Positions 33,331-45,414 of a stretch of 64,000 nt of DNA are shown here, one piece after another. Each line of letters begins with the position of its first letter. The first letter of the stretch is position 1. A model generated the notes under the pieces. The model saw only the letters and a list, made by a program, of their open reading frames with translations. It was not told the origin of the DNA and did no database searches. The translations under genes were made by a program, and so were the position numbers. The DNA is from Vitellaria paradoxa (lineage: Eukaryota; Streptophyta; Magnoliopsida; Ericales; Sapotaceae): the NCBI GenBank assembly GCA_019916065.1, contig CM034238.1, positions 41,984,067 through 42,048,066 of the forward strand. Reading direction: 5' to 3'.

Positions 33331-36159
33331 TTTTTTTTAGTTTTTAATGAAAATATCATTCAAATCATCTTTTTTTTTTATTTGGTCCTCAAACTATCAA
33401 ATGCATCTATTATATCCTCAAATTATCAAATCTTATTTTATTTGGACCGAACACTAACTCCATCTGTTAAAATTAACAGAAAAGCTGTCATGTGCAGGTT
33501 ATATGACCTTTTTAACCATATCCTAAAGCATAATAATCAAATCATATCTATTTATTTTTATGAAATGATAATTTATAAATTATTTTAATTATATTATTAA
33601 CAATAATTTAATTTAGTAAAAGGAAAATATATTAAATATAATTTAACTATATTATTTATTAAATATAATTTAATAAAATATATTTTATATTAAATTATTT
33701 AACTAAATAAGTTATTAAATTATTTAATAATATTACTCATTAAAAATAATTTAATAAATATATTCCATGTTAAATTAATTAATTAAATCAATTATTGATT
33801 AATTTAATTAATTTAATTATACTATTTATTAAAAGTAATTTATTAAAACATATTCCATATTAATTAATTAATAATTAATTAAATTAGTTAAATTGTATTA
33901 TTTATTACATAAAATAATTTTAATTTAATAAAATATTTGAATAAAATAATTTTCTTCTTTTATCGGTTAATTTTTGAAAATAAATTCACTTTAACATCTA
34001 TATAAAAATACATAAAAGTGCTTTGAGCCTCCACGCTCCAAAATCAACTTTTGACCTTGGAGTTCGGTAGGGATATAGCCAAGGAATTTACAACCAAAAA
34101 GGCCGCCGGTCCCATTGATCTTGGATGATTCCCCGAAAAGGAAAAGTAAGAAAAGAAAAGAAATAGTGTCTCCAACTGACCGCTACAGGTGTAGTTTTCA
34201 ATTTCTATGCTATTGTCTCTTTTTAGCAACTTGACAGGTTGCTTGCACCTTTCGTATTATTTGAGCATGGTGGCAGACTTGATAATTATCATTTAGACAT
34301 ATAGGTCAATTCATTCTCTTGAATGCCCGTGCCTGTGTGACGTGTGACACTAATATTATAACTCAGCCACTTTCCACAAGTTGTATCCACCTATGTATAT
34401 ATAAATATATAAGTCACATGCAGAGAATCCAGCTGGATTTTTTGGACCCGTCTTAGGCGATAATTTTATTGAGATGCTTGTCAGTCTGGCGGACTCCAGT
34501 AAGCCACATGCCCAACGGCAAATGCGGTCCAGTCAGAAATTATCATTTGTCTAAATATGAATATGTTACTGTTGGAGATGTTAAAATCACCCATGCTCGA
34601 TAGGTATTTATTTGATACGTCTCGTTCAAATTATATATGAAGTATTAATAATGGATATAGGGATAAATATGAAAATTTTAAAGCATTTTTAAACGGAAAT
34701 GGGTATATGACGGTTTTCATTACGTTTCTTATCCATTTAAACACTTTTTTTATAAATTTAAATGTTTTTCTTTTAATATTTATTATATATATGTAAGATA
34801 TATTTTTATTTAATATATATATATATATAAAATATTTATTTTATATATGTAATAATAACTTATAGTTATTATTATTTTAGTTGATGAACGAGAATAGAAA
34901 TGAAGAATCTACTATCTAGCAAGGATAAATATGACAGAAATTTTCATCCCAAAATAGGATGAGAACATAGAAGTGTATTGTTAAATAAGAACGACAACAG
35001 AAAAAAGCGATATGCACACTCATACTTGTAATATATTTTTTTTTTTTTGGTAAATAACTGCAATGTAGATATTACTATTACTAATTGTTGTGCTAAAATT
35101 TGAATATGGTAATTGTGTCAATCTAACCAATAAGCATTTTTGAGTGGATCGAGCAATGCTTCCAATTTATTTACCTTTTTCTTTTCTTTTTTTTTTTTTA
35201 CAAATTCAATTCTTTTATTTGAACGGTGCGACGCATTTATAAGTCTAATAATTTATAATAATAAATTTATTTGTAAGTGTTGTTTAATTGCAATAATTAG
35301 TACATCGTTTTATAAGAACTTACCTTAGATTTATAAAATTAAACCCCCTAAATTTGGTTTAGACTCTAATAGTCTTTTTACTCACTATCAATCAAATTTC
35401 GGTCCGAAATTTCATCATTTATCAAATTTTAGTTAGGGAGGGTGCTTTCCCTTTCACTCAATTTTTAATTTGTACACTTTTCGTGTTAGCACCATCTTTC
35501 TCTCTGCACGTAAGTAGGATTGTGTACGGGAAACGTAATACGATTTATTTTACATTGATTTTATATGTATGTTTGCATGCGAAAAAAATGTATTAAAATT
35601 TATCCTAAATCATTTTTTAGGATGTGAAGAACTGTACAAGAGGACTCAGGAGTGTTAGCATCTCAACTCTGAATATCAAGTCGAAAACTATTAGATATCC
35701 AACGGTCTTTAATTTGATATTTGGAATATCTAACAGTCTCCGACTTAATGATTATTAATGCAAGAAGAAAGTCCCATTTCTTATTTTTTTTTCTTCCGTT
35801 TTATTTACCTTTTTTTAATTTAACTACTTTACTCTTATTAGAAAATTGGAATAAAAATTAGAATAAAAGAAAAAGAAATTATAAATTCTTACACGATGCA
35901 TTTTTATGTTATAATTTCGATTGAAAAATGAAATTATTCATAAATACACATTAAATGCTAGTATTACTTATTAAATTTTTGATAGTAAATACATAATTAG
36001 AAAAGTGTTTGTGAGATCTAATATTATATAGTAATATCAACCTTTTCTTTTTGCATAATAAGTTAATTCTAATTACCAAAAAAAAAAAAGAGCTTATTCT
36101 GAAGTTATTATCTTACTTGCAAGTTGCAAGTACAATATTATTTTTTTGGTACATACCCC
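33331..36159. other. AT-rich intergenic DNA upstream of the intact LecRK
   Basis: 33,560-33,950 is made of TTAATTTAATTAAT-like words similar to the core of 2,640-3,180. 34,780-34,830 has (TA)n. Short ORFs here (34,044-34,229 minus, 35,140-35,328 plus) lack family features. No gene or bounded element recognised. Confidence 0.45.
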
Positions 36160-36371
36160 ACTGGAAAGTCAATTCAAAATGGATCAACTTCCTTCCACGT
36201 ATGAAAAACGAGGGCAGCTAAACAAGTGGCCCGGAACTTAACCAGCAAAGGTTTTCTCTTCATTCACAAGCCGCGCGTTCCCACTTCACATCATAATCAT
36301 CCAACAAATATTTGTAGCTAATCTAAACTCTCTCTCTCTCAACAATTGGTTTCTTTCCCAGCTCCGGAGTC
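36160..36371 (+). promoter_or_regulatory. Likely proximal promoter and 5' leader of the intact LecRK
   Basis: Lies directly before the start codon and is less AT-rich than the DNA upstream. A CT-microsatellite (CTCTCTCTCTC, about 36,331-36,341) of the kind common in plant 5' leaders is present, and one W-box core (TTGAC on the minus strand) at 36,168-36,172. No convincing TATA box. Transcription start not determinable. Confidence 0.3.
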
Positions 36372-38411
36372 ATGTTTCTCCATCGATATCTCATCTTCTT
36401 CAAGCTCACTGTACTTCTTTTCCCAATCAGCCCCTTCGCAGCCCCGTTATCCAATTTAACCTTCAACTTCAACAGTTTCAGTCCAAACAATACCAACATA
36501 AGATACGAGAGATCAGCTCATGCCGAAGACAATATCATTTTCCTCACACAAAGCAGCACAGCAAATTTCGGGCGAGCCACGTATGCCAAACCATTCCACC
36601 TCTGGGACAAGGCCTCGAGAAATCTCTCGGACTTCACCACCCACTTCTCATTCGTCATAAACTCGCAGAATAAATCGCGCTACGGCGATGGAATCGCCTT
36701 CTTCCTCGCGCCGGTGGGGTCCCATATTCCCAACTCCACCACAAAAGGCGGCACTCTCGGGCTCACCACCGATACCCAGATGGCGAATTCGTCGGCGAAT
36801 ACGTTTGTTGCTGTGGAGTTTGATATATATACGAACGATTTCGATCCCGAATACAATCACGCAGGTATCGATATCGACTCTCTGAAATCTGTTAACAATA
36901 CTATGTGGCTAAGTAATGTTGAAGATGGGAAGGAAAATCAGGCTTGGATCAGATACGATTCGAAATCGAAGAATCTGAGTGTTGTTTTCACTGGTTTTAG
37001 AAATTCCACCACTGTTCTGCAAGGACTTAGTTACGTTGTTGATCTGAGAGAGCACTTGCCAGAATTGGTTGCTTTCGGATTTACTGCTGCGACAGGGAAT
37101 CGATCTGCGGTTCAGAGCATTGGTTCTTGGGATTTTACTTCTGCTCTACTGGCTCTACCCAATGAGAATGTAACCAGCAGCAGCTCAGGAATTAGAGGTC
37201 CGAGTGGAAGTAACAAAGGAATGGTGATTGGATTGGCTGTGGGTGGAAGTGTTTTGGTTTGTGGTTTGGGTTTGGGTTTGTTTGGATTCTGGAGGAAGAG
37301 GAGGAGGGAAAATGAAGGTGATGATTGTGACTTGGAGGTGGAAATGGTTGATGAATTCGAGAGGGGTGCAGGACCCAGGAAATTCTCGTACAAGGAGTTG
37401 TCTCGCTCGACAAACAAGTTCGCTGAAGAGCACAAGCTCGGAGAGGGAGGTTTTGGTGGAGTTTACAAAGGTTTCTTGAGGGAATTGAATTCTCAAGTTG
37501 CTGTGAAAAGGGTATCGAGGGGATCAAAGCAAGGGATAAAAGAATTCGCATCAGAAGTGAGGATCATTAGTCGATTGAGGCACAGGAATTTGGTGCAACT
37601 CATTGGTTGGTGCCACGACAGAAGACAACTCCTACTAGTTTACGAGTTCATGCCAAATGGAAGCTTAGATTGCCATCTCTTCCGGGAAAACAGTTTGCTG
37701 CAATGGACAGAAAGATATAAAATTGCTCAAGGTTTAGCCTCTGCATTGTTATATCTACAAGAGGAGTGGGAGCAGTGCGTGGTGCATAGAGATATAAAAT
37801 CGAGTAACGTGATGTTAGATTCAAATTTCAATGCTAAACTCGGAGATTTCGGGCTAGCCAGACTTGTTGACCATGAGAAAGGACTACACACCACGATTTT
37901 GGCCGGGACAATGGGCTATGTGGCTCCTGAATGTATCGCCAGTCGAAAGTCCAGTAAGGAATCAGATGTGTTTAGTTTTGGAGTCGTGGCACTCGAAATA
38001 GCATGTGGAAGAAGACCCATCAACAACAAAGCCCCAGAGAATCAGGTGATTTTGGTGGAGTGGGTTTGGGAGCTCTATGGAATGGGAAAGCTTCTTGAGG
38101 CAGCAGACCTGAAATTGTGTGCAGATTTCAATGAGCAAGAGATGGAACAGTTGATGGTCGTTGGGTTGTGGTGTGCTCATCCAGACTGTAAGCTTCGACC
38201 TTCAATAAGGCAAGTGATTCAAGTTCTTAAATTCGAAGCTCCATTGCCTGTTCTTCCTTTAGTGATGCCTGTGGCGACGTACTCGGCTCCTTCAAGGACT
38301 AATGATGGGTCTGCTGGTGTCTCTGAAAGCAGCCAAATCCTTTCTTTGAGCCATACTGATTCATCTTCTGCAGCTTCTATTTCGTATTCATCTGTTTTGT
38401 TTCCGCGATAA
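36372..38411 (+). CDS. L-type lectin-domain receptor kinase (LecRK, clade IX-like), intact
   Basis: A single 679-codon exon. Residues about 1-24 form a signal peptide, 28-256 the legume-lectin domain, 257-283 a Ser-rich stalk, 284-307 the membrane helix (GLAVGGSVLVCGLGLGLFGF), and about 350-622 the kinase. In the lectin domain YGDG (104-107) holds the sugar-binding Asp106; Glu149, Asp151, Asn155, Asp158 and His163 match the Ca/Mn ligand pattern. In the kinase all key residues are present: Gly-loop LGEGGFGGVYKG (356-367), Lys379, HRDIKSSN (Asp474), DFG (492-494), APE (518-520); it is an RD kinase. The last 55 residues are Ser-rich. Length and one-exon structure are normal for L-type LecRKs, which sit in the plasma membrane and signal in immunity or development; the ligand cannot be told from sequence. 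ATG 36,372 is the only start giving the signal peptide. It is the last and only fully preserved member of the tandem cluster. Confidence 0.96.
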   Translation: MFLHRYLIFFKLTVLLFPISPFAAPLSNLTFNFNSFSPNNTNIRYERSAHAEDNIIFLTQSSTANFGRATYAKPFHLWDKASRNLSDFTTHFSFVINSQNKSRYGDGIAFFLAPVGSHIPNSTTKGGTLGLTTDTQMANSSANTFVAVEFDIYTNDFDPEYNHAGIDIDSLKSVNNTMWLSNVEDGKENQAWIRYDSKSKNLSVVFTGFRNSTTVLQGLSYVVDLREHLPELVAFGFTAATGNRSAVQSIGSWDFTSALLALPNENVTSSSSGIRGPSGSNKGMVIGLAVGGSVLVCGLGLGLFGFWRKRRRENEGDDCDLEVEMVDEFERGAGPRKFSYKELSRSTNKFAEEHKLGEGGFGGVYKGFLRELNSQVAVKRVSRGSKQGIKEFASEVRIISRLRHRNLVQLIGWCHDRRQLLLVYEFMPNGSLDCHLFRENSLLQWTERYKIAQGLASALLYLQEEWEQCVVHRDIKSSNVMLDSNFNAKLGDFGLARLVDHEKGLHTTILAGTMGYVAPECIASRKSSKESDVFSFGVVALEIACGRRPINNKAPENQVILVEWVWELYGMGKLLEAADLKLCADFNEQEMEQLMVVGLWCAHPDCKLRPSIRQVIQVLKFEAPLPVLPLVMPVATYSAPSRTNDGSAGVSESSQILSLSHTDSSSAASISYSSVLFPR

Positions 38412-38646
38412 GTTGATTTATGATTTTTTTTTTTTTTGCGTATATTCAAGCGTATATTTTCTTTTTCTTTTTTTTTTTTTTCTTTTTGTTGAACCAAAGA
38501 AATTTATTTTTGTTCATTCTGAATATGTAAGTCATGGTTTGTTTAGTTATGATGCAATTCTGATCTGCAATAATACATAGATCTGAATTTTAAAAATAAT
38601 TTATGAACTAAAATTGCTTACATCTAACTCTTTCCAAATTCTGCAA

Positions 38647-38680
38647 CACTACAAGAAAGGGCAAAATCCGTGACCAGAGT
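38647..38680. repeat. Left terminal inverted repeat of the CACTA element
   Basis: CACTACAAGAAA, then the shared interior word CGTGACCA at the same distance as on the right end (CGGTGACCA). CAA precedes it. Further GCGACCA words occur to about 38,850. Confidence 0.88.
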
Positions 38681-39694
38681 AGCGACCAGAGTAGGGCTTG
38701 GTCATAGCTGCTATCTTCTTCAACGATGGCGTCGTCGTTGATGACGTTGGCGTGAATCTATGAAAGGCTAAAAATTTTGGCAAAATGGGAAGATGAATCG
38801 GCGACCAAACTAAAATTTAACGGGACAACTTTCACGGTCGCTAATAGAGGCCAGAGGTAAACGGTATTGTATCTTCCTTAGGTTTCATTTTGCAACCAGA
38901 TCTGTGGTTGTGGAAAGGATACGAGTCTCTGTACGTTAGCCAACACTTCAACCTCTTTCACATACATACAAGCGCTCAAGCATCTTGCTGCGATTTCAAG
39001 TCCGTTCAACAACTTCAGGTTTGTTTTTTCCGTGATTTTCATTGCTTTGATTTTGTTTCCATTGCTATTGAAATCAACCGCTTGTCTTTGTTTTATGCGG
39101 AACCCTAGGGTCTGTGAGAGAGGTTCGATCAAGAGCGTACGTGCAAAGTTCTAGATTTGTGCATAAGTAAAGTTGTAAGTCACCTGAATACTCACCATTG
39201 ATTGTTTCGATTTCAGACTTGGATTGGTTTTCGTTGCTATGATTTTTTGGTTTTGATTTTGATTTATTACCAAAAAAGGCTCTGTCATGAACATTGTGAT
39301 TTTTTTCTTTTCGTTTTTTTGGTTTTTTTTTTTTTTTTTTTTTTTTGGTGGTGGTAGATTTTGATGCATCTGGGGGGAGAATGAATAAATTGAAAACCCA
39401 TTTTGGTGTTGCTTGCATTATTTTAATAGGGTATTTTTTTAGAAACTTTAAGAGGCATTTTCTTTGTTAGAAGTAACTAAGATTGTGATCAATATACTAT
39501 TTGTGTAATTTAATTCATATAACGCTTTGTGGAAATTCTAGAAAAATTCTGCATATGCAGAGGGGAAAATGTGAGATCTCCTGTATATATTTGTTTTCTC
39601 CTAAAAATTTATTTGTAATTGTTGTTGCCTTTCTATACTCATTTGCTTCTGTCATGCAATTGAAAATAAAAAAACAATTATTATGCTAGGATCC
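38681..39694. other. CACTA 5' leader region
   Basis: Subterminal GCGACCA/CACGGTCGC words to 38,850, then mixed sequence with CAACTTCAG/GTTTG and other splice-like sites that could belong to the element's untranslated exons. A long T-run lies at 39,322-39,347. Small ORFs on both strands are low-complexity. No protein recognised. Confidence 0.45.
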
Positions 39695-40529
39695 AAAATT
39701 GTCTCAGCAGCTGCTATTTGAGCAGCAGGAAAGTTTGAATTCCTTAGACATGATATAAAAGTATCTATTGCCTCTTCTCGATATATGCTCATCTTTTTTG
39801 GTTCAACTTATAAATTGAAGTAGTACTGGTAAAATTACTGCTACAATCTTTATCAGAGGGAGGGGGAGAAGAAGGGGGTAAGGGGTTTCAAACCAGAAGG
39901 TCAAGCTGGAGAAGAAGACCAGCTATAATAGGACACTGATCCTGGGGGGCTATCTGTAGGTACATGAGGAGGGTGTGCATTGTACTAAAAGTACCTTGAT
40001 TCTTTATGATATGGAGAACTTTCTCATTAAATGTCCTTCTGAGGAAACCACAATATATTATTCATATTGCCATATCTATCTTACTAAAACTGATACAAAT
40101 ATGAATAGGCATAGAGAAGGGAAATGCTGAGAAGATGTACCTATTTAGCTTAACTAGTTCAGAGAGAAATTAAACTATCTCAAACCGCTTTCCACCGTTA
40201 GCCCCCATGAAACTCTCCAAAACAAGGGTCAACTCAGCCTTATCAGCAATGTTTTTCCTGCATCTACTTTCCACCTGCATACATCTCAATAAGATGCCAA
40301 TAGTTGCTATTCTTTCCTCTGCCAACTCAAATTGCAAGATGGTCATAATATTTTCAATTTCTTTATCCATGACCATCCTCCTAGTAATTTCAGATACGCT
40401 ATTCTCCTCAGAACTTCCAAGTATTTGCCCTAGCAAAAGCACCGCTGCTGTCTTTGGCTTCATACACATTCCAAGCATATCATGTTCATTAGTTCTAATA
40501 ACTGCTAAAAGTGCATCCACCATGTCCAT
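39695..40529 (-). pseudogene. Captured fragment of a LIN/CERBERUS-like E3 ubiquitin ligase gene
   Basis: On the minus strand, 40,529-40,141 encodes armadillo-type sequence (KTAAVLLLGQILGSSEEN, AEERIATIGILLRCMQ, NIADKAELTLVLESFMGA, LSELVKLN) with one TAA within it. A 102-bp intron with GT...AG borders (40,140-40,039) follows. Then 40,038-39,893 reads RRTFNEKVLHIIKN, TMHTLLMYLQIAPQDQCP and IAGLLLQLDLLV, and after an 85-bp intron-like gap 39,807-39,695 reads EPKKMSIYREEAIDTFISCL and AAQIAAAETIL. The order and words match LIN/CERBERUS-type U-box/WD40/armadillo proteins, as I know them. The U-box and WD40 parts are absent and both ends stop inside the gene. The retained intron shows capture of genomic DNA, not of an mRNA copy. 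It lies antisense to the transposase genes. Confidence 0.82.
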
Positions 40530-42089
40530 ATAAATATATTTATTTGTTTTTTTTAGTACTAGACTGTTATGCTAGTATGCAAAGTTTGGAACCATATTTT
40601 TTCTTTGTGATATTTCCACTTACTTTTTTATGTGTTTGTTTCTTAATATTTTCATTACAGTTAACTGAATAAAACATTAGTAGTTAGGATTTGGGTGCCT
40701 CTAGAAAATAAATTTATTTCATTGCCATTTAGGGAGAATTTAAAACAGGTTGACTTTTTTTTTTTTTTGGAACTATGTTTTTAGAATTTGTTCGCCTGTT
40801 CGTTCTAAATTTACATACAATTTTTGTATCAAGAAATTTTTGGCACTATACTCAAAATCCAATTAAAATAATGATCTTGTACTTTCAAATGCTATGAATA
40901 ACAACAATTTTCTATTCCATAGGATATCCACCCACCGTAGTGGTTAGTGCTAACATGCTTATATCTTTTAACGGGAGTCAAATCTTGATATCCAGCTTAT
41001 CTGATTAACAGATATTATCATATTCCACCTTTATTGATTAGTGTTGCATTACTGTGTTAAGTGGGGCTACATATATGTCCAATACGTATGTTCCATGCAT
41101 ACATGGGCTTATACATGTTGTTCATAGGTTAACAAGAATGTACATCTCAATTATCAACACCTAAAGAATGTGGTATTAGGAAGTATTTATTGGAGTTAGG
41201 TTAGTCATGATAAAATGTTACAGTTGCAGTATAAGTTGTCATTAGGACTAAGGAGTGGTTGAAACTTAATGGAAAATGAAGAATCTTTAAGGCTATGATT
41301 ATTTGTGAATCATTGATCTGTGTCTGATATTGGATCTTCTTATTAAAGAGAGGGTTGGTTCTCTATGGGGAATGGAATAATCCATGAGACTTTGGGATGG
41401 TGTGCTTGGGTCACCCAACAATACAATGTTGTTGGTTTTACATAGATTCGTTAATAAAGTTCTTTTTTTCTTAAATAAAACCTTCTGGTCTCCTGCCATC
41501 AAGGTAACCTTAGAAGATGGACATCCCATAACTGTGTTATCTGTCTGCTTAATTTAGGTGTAGGAGCATCATCTACCACCCATTATGTTGAAGGATTAAG
41601 CAATTGTTGAGTTATGAAATACAATGTGACAATTAGATGATTCAGATGTCATTTATATATCTCAAGTAAAATTAGTTATGGGAGTAAAATATCATTTATC
41701 ACATTTTAGTTGTTTCAATTTGTCTTTATAGAAATAGAAATTTCTATTAGTTGTTTCTAAAATTCTACTTGTTCGACTCTTTTGTCTATTTCCCATTAGC
41801 ATGTCAGCACAGTCAATGCTACTTCAACATCAAACTGTGAGTTAAGATGTCAACTTCTAAATTTGGACGTGTTATGCTGCAATATTTCTGTTTTGTGGTG
41901 TTAGAAAGATTGTCCACAAAAATGGTCTCTTTTGATAGAAGAGCTTTTGCCTTACTAAAAGTGGGATTTGTAACAACCTTATGTGGTTTTGGTGCTTGGA
42001 GTTGGAGGGCTGGTATTTATATTATATTTCTATTTTTGAAAAAAACAATCACAAGGTCAGTCTAGAGTCCTTTATCTGGATCTTACGTT
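40530..42089. other. CACTA interior, unassigned
   Basis: No clear protein. Weak ORFs at 41,299-41,529 (minus) and 41,847-42,065 (plus) show no motifs I recognise; they might be other captured scraps. A T-run lies at about 40,757-40,768. Confidence 0.4.
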
Positions 42090-43720
42090 TAATGTGTGAT
42101 TACACTTGAAAAGTGTAATTACAAGACCTCTATTTTAACATAAAATCATGCATTTTCTTAATTTATTTATGCATTTTGCTACTTTTTACACTAATTCGGT
42201 TTATTTTTCTTAATTGTAGTGAAAACGATTCAATAAGCGCAATTGGGAGTGCCAAAGATGAAGAATACGATGAAAGATAGCTCGTGGTACACTTGCATGG
42301 AGTGGGTGTCCGAACACCTTCAGGACTGCAGAATACAAAGCTGGAAAAAAGGAGTCTGGGAGCACACTACCGTCCGGACACCCCATTTTGGTGTCCGGAC
42401 ACTTAGGACACGCGAGATGATTATTTTATTTCGTTTTTAGGGTTTTTGAGCACTATATATAAACACCTCATTAGCAGCTGTCTAGGGGCTAGCTGGAGAG
42501 CATTGTTGAGACTTTTCTAGAGTTTTAGTTATTTTCTTTTCATTTTTTGGACATGTTTTTCAAGTTTTACACAGTATTGTTTGGAGTTTTCTCAGCTTTG
42601 ATGATTGTTTGGCATTCGTTTTGTTCTTACGGTACATTATTTGTTTAACTTAATAAAATTTTTCCAGAATTTATTTGCATTTGATCTTTGTGTTTATTGT
42701 TCTTGATTCATTATTGATGCGTATGGATTTTAATATGAAACTAGCGTAAAACCCTAATTCTTGATTCAACAAATTAAGGAATGGTAGGTTACTATGATCT
42801 ATGGGATGTGCGTAGACCCTTCACATGGTTTGCGAGAAGTCATGCGTAGGGGTTTACAATTTTCAAATCTAATTTAGTCTGTTTCAAAAGCTTTCGAAAA
42901 CGAAAATCTTTGACTACATTCTCTGTAATCACTAGTAAAGGTTTTCGATTAAAACTAATTAATATTTTTGGACGAACTAAAAATAGGATTTGAACTCAAA
43001 TCTGATTTCGTTGTTTGAAAAACTTTCGAAAACAAAAGTCTTTGACTAAATTTTCTTAAATCACTGGTAAAGATTTTTTATTAAAACTTTCTTAATATTT
43101 TTAGCAAACCCTAAATCGGATTTGAACCCAAGTGTTTTTCTAGAAAATCTTTCCAGTTTTATAATCCTAAACGAGAATATAAGACCGAGTATTGGGAAAT
43201 TAGGAACCCTAACGAAGACATCTTTCCAATCTATAGATCGTTTCACGTGAACTATAAATTGTAGTTACAACTCATCCCATAGTAAAGTAGTAAACTACCC
43301 AGAATTGAAAGTTGAATCAAGAATCAAAAATTATCTTAAATGCATAATTTTATTGCTTTCATTATTTTAGTTTAGTTTAATTTTGTATCTTGTTTTTCTA
43401 TTAGTTAGAATAGAAGTAATTTAATTTCTTGAACTTTAGTTTAGTTTAACTTTTGCAATTTATTTTATTTGGTTATTAGTTACTTAATCAACTCTTTTCA
43501 AACCCAAAACCTATTTTTTTTTTCCTATTTTTAAAATGAAACTAGTAGGTAGAAGGACTTAGAAAATCCTAGTATTTAATCTCATAGTTCCCCATAGATT
43601 CGACCTCGGACTCACCGAGTTAAAACTACACCGCACATCCTTACACTTGAGGCTTAGTTAAGACGCACTATTTAGAAGCGTTCAGGGTGCACCCACTAGT
43701 TTGTTAATTTTTTTTATTTG
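42090..43720 (+). repeat. Probable Ty3/gypsy-type LTR remnant nested in the CACTA element
   Basis: Begins near TGTGATTACACTTG and contains a TATA box (TATATATAAA, about 42,454-42,463) followed by a leader. Near its end is the phrase CCATAGATTCGACCTCGGAC and CTCACCGAGTT, which resembles the ends of long plant gypsy LTRs. GTGTCCGGACAC at 42,390-42,401 is a perfect palindrome. I could not fix borders or a target duplication, and see no internal gag-pol, so it may be a solo LTR. Confidence 0.45.
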
Positions 43721-45414
43721 CTATTCCTCCTCTCTTCTCAACATTTTCGCCTTGTGTTTTATGGTGTCCAATGCGTGGTGATGACCAAACTATTATAATT
43801 CAGAGCATAATACAACCTCCAATACATGTATATAATAGAATGAGAAGGAGTAGCTCTATGTTTGTAAGTCATGTCAGATCAAGATATATGGTTGTTTGGA
43901 TGCTACCTATATTTATTATTGGATTTTATTTTCCCCCGATTCACAAGACCTTTATAATAATTCACAGGTTTGACGAATTGTCAAAGGAGAAGTCTTGATG
44001 ATGATTTCTTTGTTTTTTTTTTTTTTTTTGGTTGGGGGCAACAGCTTACCCTTTTTATCCTTATTTTATTTCTTGTGGGGGGCCAAATGTGACAAAAATT
44101 GAGGAAAAATGACATGGAACATGAATAAATGCAAATCTAAGTTTAAGTTAAATAGAAATGGAGAACGAATTAATTGGGACGGGTTTACAGATGCTGAAAT
44201 CTAGAGTCAATCCAAGTTGCATATGTTAGTAATCTAGTGATTTTTTTTTTTTTGGGTAAGTAAAATTTGGATTAAATAGGAAAAGCGTTTACATCATCTA
44301 AGGGGCATTCCCTCGTATGCATATTAATTACAAAATGAAATTCTCCACTTGGAACAAAATCTAGCTGATAAACTTCCTGACCTCTAGCTGCTTTAGGTGA
44401 TTGTTTAACCCCCTAATATTCTAACAACTCAATTTAATCATCAAGATTCAGCAAAATTATAGAAAACTACCCCAAAAGGGGTTTAAACAAGGTTTTTTGG
44501 CCCCGGACCTTGGACCCAACCACCATAGGTGGTTAGCCCATGTAGAGCTTGTCGAGAGCTTTCCAGAAAGGGGTAATAGGTCTCGTAACTCTTCCCAGTT
44601 TAAAAGTTATGGCCGTTTGAAGTTTTCCTGACAAAAACATTAAAATCACATGCCAAGGGCTCCAATCACTACCCTCGGCACCAAAACAATTTAGCATAAG
44701 CTTTACCATGGAAAATTAAGAGGAATGGCTTCTCGGCATACTACCCAATCTCCCTTTTTTCTTCCTACTATCTTCTTGGGGAGCCTTGCTCTTTTGAGCA
44801 AAAGCATGCATTAGCTTCTTTTTTTTTTTCTTTCTTTGAGTTTTTGAGAACTTGACCTCCCAACTATGGCATCATAGTCGATAGATGAGGAGGAGTAGAT
44901 ATCACCTTGGTGGGCTAGAGAACTCTCCAACTAATCAGTCTCGGGTGTGGCTTGGTAAGGTTCTGCAATCTCCACTTGATCTTCTAACAAAAAGGAGGTA
45001 CATTGCTGGCTGACTTGGAGTGGTAACATATCTAGGATAGTGGCATTGCCAGGGGCTATAATTCAAGTTTTATTCTTATGCGTTGACTAATATTGACAAC
45101 CCTACGCAAAACTTGGAAATCTTAAATATTTGTCCTCGCTATTCTTTTAGCAACTGGTAGCTTCTCTGTGACTTATACTAACATGAGAACATGGACCAAC
45201 TGGTTTCTAGAACTCCAACAGGGCACTTTCCCAGTCCTGCTAGTAAACTGGAATTAGTGGTGGCAGCTCTATTGAAAAAAACTGGAAATGAACTGGAATT
45301 GCAAGAATGGGGCCTGGTAGTTTTTTGATTAAGATTGATTGATCTTATTTAGTTGCAGCATTCAGGTTCATTGTTCTGCTATGTAGTGCAAATAAGCTTT
45401 GAAAGGCATTCCAG
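43721..45414. other. CACTA interior, unassigned
   Basis: 44,300-45,080 reads with few stops on the minus strand (for example YSSSSIDYDAIVGRSS and LMHAFAQKSKAPQEDS) and could be a retroelement scrap, but I cannot assign it. T-runs at about 44,013-44,028 and 44,240-44,252. No gene called. Confidence 0.35.

Noticed and set aside
33250..33588. 112-codon ORF starting in the 400-bp duplicated block
   Set aside because: Only the first ~27 codons are shared with the copy at 58,180; after the T-run the two differ completely, so a conserved protein is unlikely.
37112..37551. Three minus-strand ORFs of about 100-120 codons inside the intact LecRK
   Set aside because: Antisense shadow frames of the membrane and kinase-start region; the + frame has a full domain structure.
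38890..39418. Additional captured gene or coding first exon in the CACTA leader
   Set aside because: ORFs on both strands are short and low-complexity, and no family is recognised; possible untranslated exon only.
44300..45080. LINE ORF1 or other retroelement protein on the minus strand
   Set aside because: A few stop-poor stretches read like protein, but no zinc knuckle, RNA-binding or RT motif could be pointed out.
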